Positions 39,345 to 48,839 of a stretch of DNA of 64,000 nucleotides are shown here, piece after piece. A program made the position numbers and the translations under genes. Source of the stretch: Onchocerca volvulus (Eukaryota > Nematoda > Chromadorea > Rhabditida > Onchocercidae); assembly GCA_000499405.2 (NCBI GenBank), contig HG738140.1, forward strand, positions 2,871,024 to 2,935,023. The letters are read 5' to 3'. Positions within the stretch are counted from its first letter, which is position 1, and the number at the start of each line of letters is the position of its first letter. The notes below the pieces were generated by a model. That model had not been told where the DNA came from, searched no databases, and saw only the letters and a list, made by a program, of their open reading frames with translations.

Positions 39345-39900
39345 GGCTAATCCCTTTGGACCGCACGTAAAGTTCGCTATCCAGATTCTCCTGAATCGGA
39401 AGATACGCATGGATATTCATTAGGTCCATAGAACCGCCAGCTTTTTCTTGTTTCCGTGAACTACCGGGCACTTCTGGATCAGGTATTATTGTAGTATTAT
39501 TATGCAGTCATGTTCCATCAGATTTAGTACATGGATATTTTGTTTGTTATTGTCTTATTATCCATATGGTTCGTAAATCTTCTTAAGTAATCTTTCTGTT
39601 TTCGGAATTTTCAAACTAATAGACTGAATTAATTTTTTTATTTACTTTCAAGAGAAACTAAAGAATTTCACGTTGGTCCAGTTAGATTGTCAGGGCCCAC
39701 GAATATAGCCAGATGTCCAACATATGAGGTCAAATCATTTTAGGTGATATTGGATGAACAAGTGATCCTGGTTACTTGAATCATCAATATAGTAGAAATT
39801 GCCAGGTCCGAAAGCTAAAATTGACAGTTGTGATCATTATTCATTTGCAGAATAATCCCTACCTATTGAGCCAATCATTTGTTTTGTCTTTATTCATTTC
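39345..39900 (+). pseudogene. Frame-broken coding relic, unidentified
   Basis: ATG at 39347 starts MANPFG. The reading then shifts by one base into ARKVRYPDSPESEDTHGYSL, and shifts again into IEPPAFSCFRELPGTSGSG, which ends at a GTATTA donor near 39484. A second exon after TTTCAAG gives ETKEFHVGPVRLSGPTNIAR and CPTYEV, then stops. Later frames still look coding (SDPGYLNHQYSRNCQVRKLK). The GC content and amino-acid balance are those of a real protein, but at least two frameshifts and several stops interrupt it. No family is recognised. The start ATGGCTAA resembles the ATGGCTAATAAA of the duplicated unit just downstream. Confidence 0.45.
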
Positions 39901-39928
39901 GGAAATAATTTCAAACAAAAACTTTCTC

Positions 39929-39951
39929 ATATATATATATATATATATATA
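39929..39951. repeat. (AT)n microsatellite
   Basis: An AT dinucleotide run directly precedes the first copy of the 177-bp duplication. Confidence 0.85.
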
Positions 39952-39952
39952 A

Positions 39953-40129
39953 AAGCATCATTTATAATCAGTAAAATAGCAATTTCATTATGGCTAATAA
40001 AATAGTAATGAGTATTATCAGTGATAATCTCTTATCTCTTTCTGTCAGGTCCTCTTCCCTCCTTCACTACAGAAATGTTGAATTTGAAGGAAATATAATT
40101 GACAAAGTTGCGTCATATGCTGTCATCCG
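39953..40129 (+). repeat. 177-bp direct duplication, copy 1 (truncated by AT repeat)
   Basis: This segment matches 40430-40606 with only about four mismatches, at an offset of 477 bases. It ends abruptly in a (TA)n tract with TATG interruptions at 40130-40168. The reading frame from ATG 39990 therefore loses the C-terminal part that copy 2 keeps. The near identity points to a recent duplication. Confidence 0.85.
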
Positions 40130-40429
40130 TATATATATATATATATGTATATATATATGTATATATAAGAATAGTTTTTTCTTTATTTAAAAAACGAATT
40201 TTTTTTTCTGTCATGTAAAATTTCTGTTACAAGATTAGCTACTAATAATTTCCATATTGAATACTTTGGGAAATATCGCACACATATGAAAAAATTCTCG
40301 CATGAATAATATAGAAAAGTGTCACAAAGTATTTTAGAATTTCATAATTTTTAGTTTCAAATGAAAAATGACATCCAGCATTTTTTTCAGTTTCAATCAT
40401 TTTTTCAATGGAAATTACTGATTTTCGTT

Positions 40430-40694
40430 AAGCATCATTTATAATCAGTAAAATAGCAAGTTCATTATGGCTAATAAAATGGTAATGAGTATTATCAGTG
40501 ATAATCTCTTATCTCTTTCTGTCAGGTCCTCTTCCCTCCTTCACTACAGAAATGTTGAATTTGAAGGAAATATAATTGACAAAGTTGCATCATATGCTGT
40601 CATTCGCAGGCATTTATCATTGTATCAAAAATTAGCCAAAACAAGAGAATTTTTAATTAGATATTATAAATGTTGCCCGTCGTCAATTTATTAG
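40430..40694 (+). CDS. Duplicated unit copy 2 with a 75-codon ORF
   Basis: Bases 40430-40606 are the second copy of the 177-bp duplication. The ORF from ATG 40467 to the stop at 40692-40694 encodes 75 residues with a mixed composition: MANKMVMSIISDNLLSLSVR, then SSLLHYRNVEFEGNIIDKVA, then a part unique to this copy, RRHLSLYQKLAKTREFLIRY. CACTACAG at about 40549 could be a splice acceptor, so the real exon may start there. It follows an unidentified pseudogene by about 500 bases and may be part of the same broken locus. No family is recognised. Confidence 0.3.
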
Positions 40695-41900
40695 TTTGTT
40701 TACAACAAGATGTAAACAAACTAATACACAAATTAAGAAGCTGAAATAACTAAACGGATTTTTATAAGGGAATAAAAAATCTTGAGAGATATGCTTTAAA
40801 GCTATGATAAGCAAAGATAATAAGCAACGACAATAACAATAAAATCACTATGATGATAATGAGAAATTAAGCATATCATTCTTAATCCTTTCCCTGCGGC
40901 AACATTAATAAACCTGACAGGTAATATTCCTCAAGGTGGTAGCAACAACTTGTTATCACTTCTCAAAGCTAAAACTATGTTTTACTAGCACAATTAGTGA
41001 TGAATATGGAATGACTATGAAGTTGTCCATCTATTTTATCTCTTTCCCTGTACTAAATGTTTTTTTTTTTTTTTTTTTTTTGTTAACATAATAGAATTTA
41101 ATTTTTTTTTAAAACTAATCCTATTCCAGTTTTTGCACAGATTTTGAAATCATTTATACATACTTATGTTTAAATAATTTTAGAAAAAAAGAAAAAAAAA
41201 ATTTTAATAATTTTATCAATGATATTATCAAATAATCCACTTTGTGTTTGTTTCGCGATTTCGAATAACGTTAGTGACAGAAGTTTATTTTACGCAGTAA
41301 ACCGAGGATTCTCGTAGTCATTGTGATATTTTACAAAGCTCGTTTCTCTGATATTTTACAAAGCTTGTTTCTTTGAGCTTTTTAACCATAAGATTATTTA
41401 TTTATTTATTTTTTTTTAAACCATAAAATGCTTCTATTTCGATAACAGTTGAGAAGATAAACTGGAACAAAGAATTGCTTGGAAAATAACGAATACTTGA
41501 AAACTTAAGGCTGAAGGATCTTTTGATAAAGAAAAACGCTATATTAAAGCAGCAAATTGTAAAATACATAAGTCAGTTTTCAATGCTGTAAATTCTGGGA
41601 TACGTATTTTCGATGATATAAATTCTGGAATGCTAAATTAATTTTCGATGATATAAATTCATTGTGTCCATTTGTTAATCAAATCGATAATAATCAATAT
41701 GTCTTGCATTTAATGCTGGAGAACTATAACAATCGAAAACTTCTTCTTCTGCTGCTTTTGACGATTGATTAACTTTTCCACATTATGATGTTATCACTAT
41801 CTCGTTACATTAACTCGTATCTAAGCATGTTCTCAACTACAACAATCATAGTGCTACATCAAAACTAAAAATATTTCAAGTAATAATATTTATCTAAATA
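40695..41900. other. Intergenic DNA
   Basis: No coding signal was found. A T run lies at about 41061-41081. GATGATATAAATTC recurs at about 41612 and 41648, and CTTGTTTCTTTGAG-like copies lie near 41340-41375. Confidence 0.5.
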
Positions 41901-41910
41901 CTAACTGGCC

Positions 41911-41971
41911 CGGCCATACGGAGCATGGCCGATCCAGCTATCTATGGGGGTGGACCACGCTTCGCGTGTCC
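41911..41971. repeat. Two GC-rich hairpins at the edge of the mobile region
   Basis: CGGCCAT and ATGGCCG pair around a seven-base loop at 41911-41931. GGACCACGC and a near-complement CGCGTGTCC follow at 41952-41971. Such GC-rich hairpins in AT-rich DNA are typical of the 3' ends of Helitron-type rolling-circle elements, though no CTRR end is present here. Confidence 0.5.
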
Positions 41972-42109
41972 GTCTCCAGCTAATCTATATAAAAAGAAAT
42001 GTCAATGTTTGTTTATTCATAATCTTAAACCTCCGTAAGTTCTTAAACACGCACATTATCTATATTCAAAATCTTAAATATCGGAAACTCCTTAACCTAT
42101 TGCTTTGAA

Positions 42110-42330
42110 ATTTTGACACAAGGTTGCAGTCGAATACGCGCATGTTTTTAAATATTCATCGATTGATTTCAAATTTTTATATGCGTTGCATTCCAATGGG
42201 CAAATGCTTCTAAATAATTAAGGCGAGCAATTCAAGCTTTTCGTTTGTTTTTTGCTTTGTGAGAAATGTGATTCGTTTATTTTTTGATTTGTGGGGAATG
42301 TAGTTGCGTTGCACAAATGTCGAGGTCAGG
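42110..42330. repeat. Dispersed repeat, inverted copy at 53085-53420
   Basis: This stretch contains AAGCTTTTCGTTTG, TTTTTGCTTTGTGAG and GTTGCGTTGCACAAATGTCG. Their reverse complements recur at 53085-53420, where part of the unit is itself present twice. The two inverted copies bracket most of the mobile-element region. Confidence 0.7.
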
Positions 42331-42814
42331 ATAGCGTATAATCAAATATTTCGTTCAAGCAATTTAAGGATAATCTCTCTAACTTCTATTGTTAGATTGT
42401 GTTTTGAATTGCCTCTTTTCGTAAATTTTACTCGTTGATCTAAACCGCACAACTGTAAGGATTTTTCTCTGAGCTATGTTGATCGTGAATGCAAACGTCC
42501 ATCAAACTGGGAATTGCAATCTCTTAAATTGAAATAACGTATCCATTGGAATCATAAGAAATTCTCCACAACCTTGTATTCGAATAGACCATCATTTTTA
42601 TATAGATATGCTTATTAAATATATATATATAATCTTCTAGAAATTTTTATAATCATCTTGAAGCTGCAATAGTTTATCTTGCGCTATCAATACTCATGAA
42701 GACGCGGAACAGACGGAGTCAAAAAATTCCTTATTATTTATTATTAATTATCTTTATTTATTATTATTTACCATTATTAAACCTTTATTTGCAGAAATTG
42801 TACATGCGAAACGT

Positions 42815-43150
42815 ATTATAACTCGATAATGACAATGCAACAAGAAAAAAAAAACACAAGAAAACGAGGGGCGCAAAAATTTATTAGAAAATCATAGAAT
42901 TAAATTTAAAAGATATAACCCGCGTTTAAAACGTTGAAAAATTGCCAAAAAACAATTATTGACTGTTACAGATTACAACAGTGACGGGTCACTATGAAAC
43001 ACAACTATCTTGTTCCAGTTGGACTAAGACAGTTGTTTACAGAATTATATGAGGAAGTTAGGAAAGAAAGGAAATTATTGAATAGAAATCAAATTTAGAG
43101 ATAAAATTTTACAGATGATAAAAAAAAATTGAAATTGAGATCACATATCC
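42815..43150. repeat. LTR-complex repeat, leader-like segment, copy 1
   Basis: The order is CAAGAAAACGAGGG, a poly-A/T-rich stretch, ATAACCCGC, then CACTATGAAACACAACT and a near-palindrome around TCTTGTTCCAGTTGGACTAA. The same order recurs at 49345-49640 and 53862-54060. Because the last copy directly abuts BEL/Pao Gag remnants, I assign it to the untranslated part of that element. Confidence 0.55.
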
Positions 43151-43169
43151 TCGGAATTTCCGACAGAAA

Positions 43170-44510
43170 CGACTAAAAGAGAAAACTAAAAAAAAAACCC
43201 GAGTCGGAGCATTAAACCGCTCCTGTTGACATTTCTATATAAAATGAATATAAAATGATAGAAAGAGCGCCTTTGTTAGCGCGTGATGATGATGCGCATT
43301 TATTAGCACGCGAGGATTATCACACTGAACCCTCAACAATATCAGTAAAACAAATCTAATAATAAATTTATAAAATAAAAAGGAGAAAACGATTAAAGGA
43401 GAAAATTATAAAATAAAAAAGGAGAAAACTAAAAAAAACCTGAGTCGGAGCATTAAACCGCTCCCGTTGACATCCCTATACAAAATGATAGAAAGGGCGC
43501 CTTTGTTAGTGCGTGATGATGATGCGCACTTATGGCGCGCGACGGTCATCACATTGAACCTAGCTTAATTTCTATTATTATTGCTAACCGCATCTTTTAC
43601 TCAAGAAGGAGAGAGAGAAAGATGGGAGAAAAAAGAAGAATAACAGAAAAAAAGGTAGGCGGATCCAATAAACTCCACCTCCTCCACTATTTTCAGTTGT
43701 CACGGACGTGACACCTGAAAAAACGTAACCATATTTACTCATGAAAAAAGTCGGTTGGAGTGCAAGGTTGTGTCAAAATTTGAAAAAAATCGGTTGAGAA
43801 CTTCCCGGAGATCGGGCGTAGGTAACAGGTAGCATTTACATTTTTATTTATACAGATATATAGATTAATTATTATTATTTGACATTATTTATCAGTATTA
43901 TTATTTATTACTAATTGCTATTTATTATGCAGCATTAAAAAATCAATAATATCAATAAAACAAATCTAATGATAAATTTATAAAATAGAAAAGGAGCAAA
44001 CGACCAAAGGGAAAAAAACCCGAGTCGAAACATTAAACTGCTCTCGTTGAAATCTCTATTTAAAATGGTAGAAAATGGCGCCTTTGTTAGTGCGTGATAA
44101 TGATGCGTTTTTATTGGCGCGCGGCGGTCTTCGACATTGACCCTGGTTGAGGGTTACAACGGATTAGTTAATTATTTATATAGATTATTCAGTATTTATT
44201 GTTTATTATTATTTATTATCATTCAACATCCTTTATTATTATTCATTATTATTTATTTTTTATAAATTATCACCATTCATTATTCTTTTTATTACATTAT
44301 TTATTACTAATTATTACTATTTATTACTACTTGTCATTATTTATCACTTTTTCTCATTATTTATGATTATTTCATATTAATTATCATCCATTACGCAAAA
44401 GTAAAAAATCAACAATATCAATAAAACAAATCTAATGATAAATTTATAAAATAAAAAAGGAGAAAACTAAAAAAACCCGAGTCGGAGCATTAAACCGCTC
44501 CCGTTGACTT
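43170..44510 (-). repeat. Four partial LTR-like copies (GAGTCGGAGCATTAAACCGCTC family)
   Basis: Copies lie at about 43199-43335, 43340-43562, 43948-44146 and 44405-44510. Each shares AAACAAATCTAATGATAAAT, an A-rich spacer, GTCGGAGCATTAAACCGCTC, TATATAAAATGATAG and GGCGCCTTTGTTAG. GGAGC and GCTCC form a small hairpin. Read on the minus strand, the order is a TATATA box, the hairpin, then an AATAAA further on, as in a promoter-R-poly(A) LTR. The Gag remnants nearby are mainly on the minus strand as well. Further copies lie near 49055, 50053, 50590 and 51858. Confidence 0.65.
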
Positions 44511-44940
44511 TATAATAAGGTGTGGACGCTACTCAACCAAGTTGTCTCCACACAACTTAGCCCAACTCGACTGGACTCGCTGGTGGTATTTTGCTATTGA
44601 TCGACATCACTCTCACCACGATTCAGAAATATTCACGACAATGGCGATAAAGACCAAAGAATAAGTGAACTATATAAAAGTTTAGAAAGAGTTCAATGCT
44701 CAAACAAAAAACCATTTTGAAGGACAAGAGAGCTTCTAAACTTATTATCTCAACTAAAAGGATTAGGAGAGAATATAGAAACAACGTGTGTTTTTTGACT
44801 GAATGTGATGGTAACAGAAAGAATACCACCAAACATGGCTAAAAGCTTGAGAAAGAAGAAATGCAGGAATCCAGAATGGACAATGGAAGACACCATCAAT
44901 TACCTATAAGAAAAAATGAAAATCGAAGATTCTGAGGAGA
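44511..44940 (+). repeat. Large inverted repeat, left arm
   Basis: From TTTATAATAAGGTGTGG this arm reads as the reverse complement of about 46410-46860. It includes the pentad-rich sequence CAACTTAGCCCAACTCGACT and the whole Gag-like stretch up to CACCATCAATTACCTATAAG. The right arm has about 50 extra bases, an extra unit of the CTCAACCAAC...CCCAACTC motif. About 1.5 kb separates the arms. Confidence 0.8.
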
Positions 44941-44990
44941 TGTCGGAAATTCCAAGGATTCGTGATATCAATTTTGATTTAATCACTTTT
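44640..44990 (+). pseudogene. BEL/Pao Gag fragment (plus strand), broken
   Basis: In one frame the plus strand reads RISELYKSLERVQCSNKKPF, then after a stop RTRELLNLLSQLKGLGENIE, then after another stop a stretch ending CRNPEWTMEDTINYL. This matches the pattern of the BEL/Pao Gag region in which a QLxxLGE block is followed by KLP and then by W(T/S)xxxL. At least three in-frame stops break it. It forms part of the left arm of the large inverted repeat, and the same relic lies inverted in the right arm. Confidence 0.6.
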
Positions 44991-45539
44991 TTAAAATGTT
45001 AATTGTTGTTTTTTGATATTTACGCCATAATTTACTCGATGTTATACTTCCTGAATTTAACTTTGTAAACAGCGGACTTATTCCCAAAGGGGTAAGACGG
45101 TTGTATGTCGTAACGGTATAATGTTGTTAAATGTATTTAAATATACTTACTTCTACTTAATGTAGAAGCGATCATAACTTTAAGTATCTAAGTTTAAGCA
45201 ATATCAGATTACTCGAAAAGAACATTAATTTTTTTTAAATAAAATCGGAAATGAAAAGAATAAAAATCATCAAAGAATAAAACTTAGAACAAGAATGAAT
45301 AATGCATCTGCAAACAAAAAAGATTATTGAAACCATTAAAAAATCAGAAACTTCCAATAGAATCAGCAAATATCGTCTTAAACACATTAACATTATTACA
45401 AAAAAGAAAGCTAGAAAACTGGTTACACTTAAAAACTTTAGAAATCAAAATCTTGGCAATACTTTTACTTAAAATAATCAAGATTCAAAAAAGAAAAAAA
45501 TAATAAAAACAATGTACAAAGGTAATAATATGTAAAATT

Positions 45540-45705
45540 AATATAACAATAACAATGATAAAAACATTTTAAATTTCTCATGCAAGTTTGTTGTGAGTGG
45601 CCCCTTTTCATACATAGTCCACAAAGTCCTAACTTCTGCAACTTTTCCAATCTTTCTTTCACAGTTGGATATTCATCACATTTGTCATCCTTCTGTAGTG
45701 GAAAT
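45540..45705 (-). pseudogene. BEL/Pao Gag zinc-knuckle fragment
   Basis: The minus strand encodes KERLEKLQKLGLCGLCMKRG followed by HSQQTC. This is a CCHC zinc knuckle (C-x2-C-x4-H-x4-C) at about 45582-45623, preceded by the Lys/Leu-rich helix usual for BEL/Pao Gag. The open frame starts near 45705 and stops at 45465; its last part is AT-rich and no longer protein-like. No protease or reverse transcriptase follows. Confidence 0.65.
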
Positions 45706-45729
45706 TTTTCTGAATGTCGGTGAGTAATG

Positions 45730-46150
45730 TCCGATAATAGTTAATATCACCGTGTGTTGTGTCTAGGGGGTTGTGTTGTATTGTGTTTTGTTGTGTTGGC
45801 GTGGCGTTGAATTGAATTGATTGGATGACCTCAAACTTGGGTAATTAAACCTTTATTAAAGAATAAAAACGCGTCGCAATAACAAAAACAAAAATAAAAA
45901 CGAAGAATCGCGAGAATAACAAAAATTAAAAAAAACTAATTAAAAAAATGGTTTTCCTCCACGATGCAGTTAGGTAACCCAAAAAAAGCAACAAATGAAA
46001 AAAAATATATCAAGTAGATATGATACATTGTGCAATGCAGTTGTCTCTTGTATGAGTAAGACAACTACTTACAATTTAATATGAGAAAGTAAAATTAGAA
46101 AAATATTAAAAGTATTCAAAATTAAAAATCTTACAGACAACAAGAATTTA
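45730..46150 (-). repeat. LTR-like segment with poly(A) signal, between the arms
   Basis: CTCAAACTTGGGTAATTAAA followed by CCTTTATTAAAGAA occurs here at about 45831 and again at about 49055; a diverged copy lies at about 48567. On the minus strand it supplies AATAAAGG, a poly(A) signal. A palindrome-bearing repeat copy follows at 46005-46150 (GTTGTCTCTTGTATGAGTAA, then GACAAC). Between 45745 and 45830 there is a G/T-rich run of GTTGTGTTG units. Confidence 0.5.
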
Positions 46151-46480
46151 GAATCACTTGTCTCGGACTTTCCGACACCTTCCACAGAAAAGGCACGACA
46201 ATCGATTTTTCTCACTCTTTTGTGTCATTCTGCTCGGACTTACTATTCTTTCTTTTGCTGTTGAGCAAATTATTATATGTCTGATGTCATTCTCCCATTT
46301 CGAATGTTCTCTTCCACACGATTTTGCACGTTGAATTTTGGTCCTATCTGTTAGACTTTTTATCGCAGGTTTCTCATCAGAATCCTCTTCGATTTTCATT
46401 TTTTCTTATAGGTAATTGATGGTGTCTTCCATTGTCCATTCTGGATTCCTGCAATTCTTCTTTCTCAAGCTTTTAGCCAT
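46150..46480 (-). pseudogene. BEL/Pao Gag fragment (minus strand)
   Basis: The frame is open from MAKSLRKK (about 46480) through PEWTMEDTINYL, then a stop, then MKIEEDSDEKPAIKSLTDRT and onward to a Cys-rich end, LSCLFCGRCRKVRDK. It is the inverted counterpart of the plus-strand copy at 44640-44990, but it runs further and so keeps more of the linker before the zinc-knuckle region. The in-frame TAA after INYL is shared by both copies, so that stop predates the inverted duplication. Confidence 0.55.
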
Positions 46481-46860
46481 GTTTGGTGGTATTCTTTCTG
46501 TTACCATCACATTCAGTCAAAAAACACACGTTGTTTCTATATTCTCTCCTAATCCTTTTAGTTGAGATAATAAGTTTAGAAGCTCTCTTGTCCTTCAAAA
46601 TGGTTTTTTGTTTGAGCATTGAACTTTTTCTAAACTTTTATATAGTTCACTTATTCTTTGGTCTTTATCGCATTGTCGTGAATATTTCTGAATCGTGGTG
46701 AGAGTGATGTCGATCAATAGCAAAATACCACCAGCGAGTCCAGTCGAGTTGGGCTAAGTTGTGTGAAGACAAGTTGGTTGAGTAGCGTCCAGTAGAGTTG
46801 GGATAAATTGTGTAGAGTCGGGTTGGTTGAGTCGCATCCACACCGTATTATAAAATCTAT
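46400..46860 (-). repeat. Large inverted repeat, right arm
   Basis: This is the reverse complement of 44511-44940, ending in CCGTATTATAAA. An additional internal unit of the pentad-rich motif lies at about 46770-46830. Confidence 0.8.
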
Positions 46861-47230
46861 ATTTGAAGAATATAGATATTTTCTTAATACAACCAGATTT
46901 ATATGTATTAGAGATGGGAGTGGTTTAGATTAATACCGGAAACTGTTAAGACCCAATTACAATATAAACATCGTAACAAGACCTGATGAAAAGATTAGGA
47001 TGAGGATTTGGACAAAAATGTGAATTTAGATAGTATTGTGAGCGATTGATAGCAAAGGCATTTCCTGGACAGGAATACAAAGATATTAGCATAGGTAAAA
47101 ATAGAAAAAACATGGGAATGCAATGGGAAATAAATCTAAGGAATGTAAATGCACAATACTAGTTACATTCTTTTACAATAAGGAATTCATTTAATTATTT
47201 GTTTGGTATTTGGTTTGAGTCTCGCGATAT
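46861..47230. other. Repeat-region spacer
   Basis: No coding or repeat structure that I can name was found between the right arm and the next Gag fragment. Confidence 0.4.
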
Positions 47231-47234
47231 CGGA

Positions 47235-47620
47235 ATTCGCGACAGCCATATCGTTCATACAAATTCTTTATAGCCAGCGGATTGTTTTCTTCATTTACGC
47301 CATGAGGTCACTTATTTCTTCTTTTGCTTCTGCCTTCAAACTGCTTAAAAGATGAATAAATTTCTGTGTTGACGTTAAATCCGTTCTCTTGTGAATTGAT
47401 TTTTCAAACTGGCTAGTAAGCTGGCTCCACATTCTCGGGTTGACATCAAATTTGATTGGCTTGAAGTCAGCGGTTTACTAGCCATGATCAGCTTTTCTAT
47501 TTAATCTTCTAGGCTTTCTTTTGTCCTTCTTCTGATGCTGATTCATTATCTCTCATTTCACATTTTTCTTTAATTTCTTTGAGTGCCTCATTTATTCAAT
47601 TTAATTCCGTCAGCAGTGAA
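47235..47620 (-). pseudogene. BEL/Pao Gag core fragment (DUF1759-like), broken
   Basis: The minus strand reads FDVNPRMWSQLTSQFEKSIH, then KRTDLTSTQKFIHLLSSLKA and EAKEEISDLMA, then, shifted by one base, NNPLAIKNLYERYG. This is the standard order of the DUF1759 Gag core of BEL/Pao elements (W..F...IH....L....KF..L...L.G.A...I.....NY..A...L..RYG). Upstream on the same strand, at 47490-47600, an acidic IKEKCEMRDNESASEEGQKK stretch fits the preceding linker. Stops and a frameshift make it non-functional. Confidence 0.7.
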
Positions 47621-47779
47621 GCTTTTTTACTATAAATCTTATTTCCTGTGTCAAAGAGACAGTTTTCTTCATACAAGTAATCCTCATATAATTAAGCATC
47701 ATTTTCGCACTCACCATCTTTTGCTGAACGCAATGATCCTTTCCATTCTATATTTGCCTTGGTATATTCTACAAGATAT

Positions 47780-48050
47780 GAGAAGTAAGTCTTCTTCAGA
47801 TCAACTCATAATAAAAATTGAAAGTGAGGATGATCAAGAAAAAAGAAATATGAGTAGAGAGGAGATAAGAAAGGAAGATTCTCCTTCATATCTCATAGGA
47901 AGAACTTGCAGTGTCTTGCAAACACTGCAGAAAAGATTATTGAACAAGCAGAAAAGTTAGAAGAAAAGAAACTATCAGCGCGATTAAATTGTGAAAAAAC
48001 CATAGAATGGATAGTAAGACGAAAATCTCGCAATGAGAACTAGTACTAGT
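47780..48050 (+). pseudogene. Possible Gag N-terminal fragment (plus strand)
   Basis: The plus strand is protein-like, with SDQLIIKIESEDDQEKRNMS and EEIRKEDSPSYLIGRTCSVL, then a frameshift into IIEQAEKLEEKKLSARLNCE and KTIEWIVRRKSRNEN, then a stop. This charged helical pattern resembles the variable N-terminus of BEL/Pao Gag. It lies on the strand opposite to the neighbouring core fragment, so it belongs to another insertion. The family assignment is weak. Confidence 0.35.
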
Positions 48051-48106
48051 GACAGACGGTATGATCTATCCTTAGGTCACTGGTTCGAATCCAGCTGGCT
48101 GGACCA
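48031..48106 (+). tRNA. tRNA-like sequence, 3' half with encoded CCA (probable relic)
   Basis: The 3' half, CTTAGGTCACTGGTTCGAAT followed by CCAGC, gives a good T arm with the B box GGTTCGAATCC. TGGCTGG, A and CCA follow, the proper length for an acceptor strand, discriminator and 3' CCA. The 3' half resembles eukaryotic tRNA-Tyr. The 5' half cannot pair with the acceptor strand and the A box is poor, so this is not a working tRNA gene. The CCA is not normally encoded in nuclear tRNA genes. LTR-like sequence starts right after it. Confidence 0.35.
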
Positions 48107-48700
48107 AAACTTTCACCGATCTTCTCAACCGTGACAATGACCACGGTTTTTGTTTCTTATCGTATTGTTTCGAAACTTTACGGTATCTCAAACTACGATA
48201 ACGCAAGCAACAATTACAAATCAATTATATAATAAAACAATTTAAATGACGATTTATCAATATGAAAAAAGAGGATAGCGAATAAGGGGTAACTTCCAAT
48301 ATATCCCAGACGGTGTCGAAAAATTTTTTTGCAGGAAAGAGAACCTTTAATTTGAAGTTTGACAGTGATGACTTACGTTTGCGGTCGTAAGTAATTGTGC
48401 TGCGTGACCAGTCCGATTTATTTCAACTTCTATTCTTGTTCAATAGATACGGATATAGAAGCGAAACCAATCTGAATTGCGTTTGTCGCCGATCTTCTTT
48501 ACCGTGACAATAATAAGTGTTCTTGTTTTTAATCGTATTGTTATCGAACATTTCGCGGTATCTTAAAATTTGGGTAATTAAACCGTTATCAAAGAAATTT
48601 AGATAACTCAAAAACGTACGAACAATTACAAATCAATTATATCAATAAAACAATGTAAATGACGATTTATTAATATGAGAAAATGGGATGAAGGTACTAT
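48107..48700 (-). repeat. Two copies of an LTR-like unit (CCGATCTTCT...ACCGTGACAA)
   Basis: Copies start at about 48115 and 48490. Each carries CCGATCTTCT, ACCGTGACAAT, TTATCGTATTG-like and CGGTATCT(C/T)AAA, followed by AATTACAAATCAATTATAT and AAATGACGATTTAT(C/T)AATATGA. Between them, at 48335-48450, lies another dispersed unit (TTTAATTTGAAGTTTGACAG, then ACTTACG...CGTAAGT) that recurs at 50449-50565. Confidence 0.6.
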
Positions 48701-48839
48701 TAAGAAGAAAATTGAAATATCTCAGACGGAGGAACCAACCGCATCCTTCGTTAGCCTTCCTTTTAAAAATGATGCACAAAGGAGTATCTCCGTAACATGA
48801 AAAAGCTTTTCTTTGTTAGTGCATGAGATAGCGCTTTTA

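Larger units (their letters stand above)
41984..43864. mobile_element. Helitron-like or foldback element with TCTATATA ends
   Basis: The left end TCTATATAAAAAGAAATGT and the right end, whose reverse complement begins TCTATATA and also ends in AAATGT, form imperfect terminal inverted repeats of about 19-27 bases. A small CCCG...CGGG hairpin lies just inside the right end at about 43804-43815. The interior has no transposase or RepHel ORF and carries nested LTR-like repeats. Helitron or Helentron derivatives often start with TC and carry such ends; this class call is inference. Confidence 0.4.
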
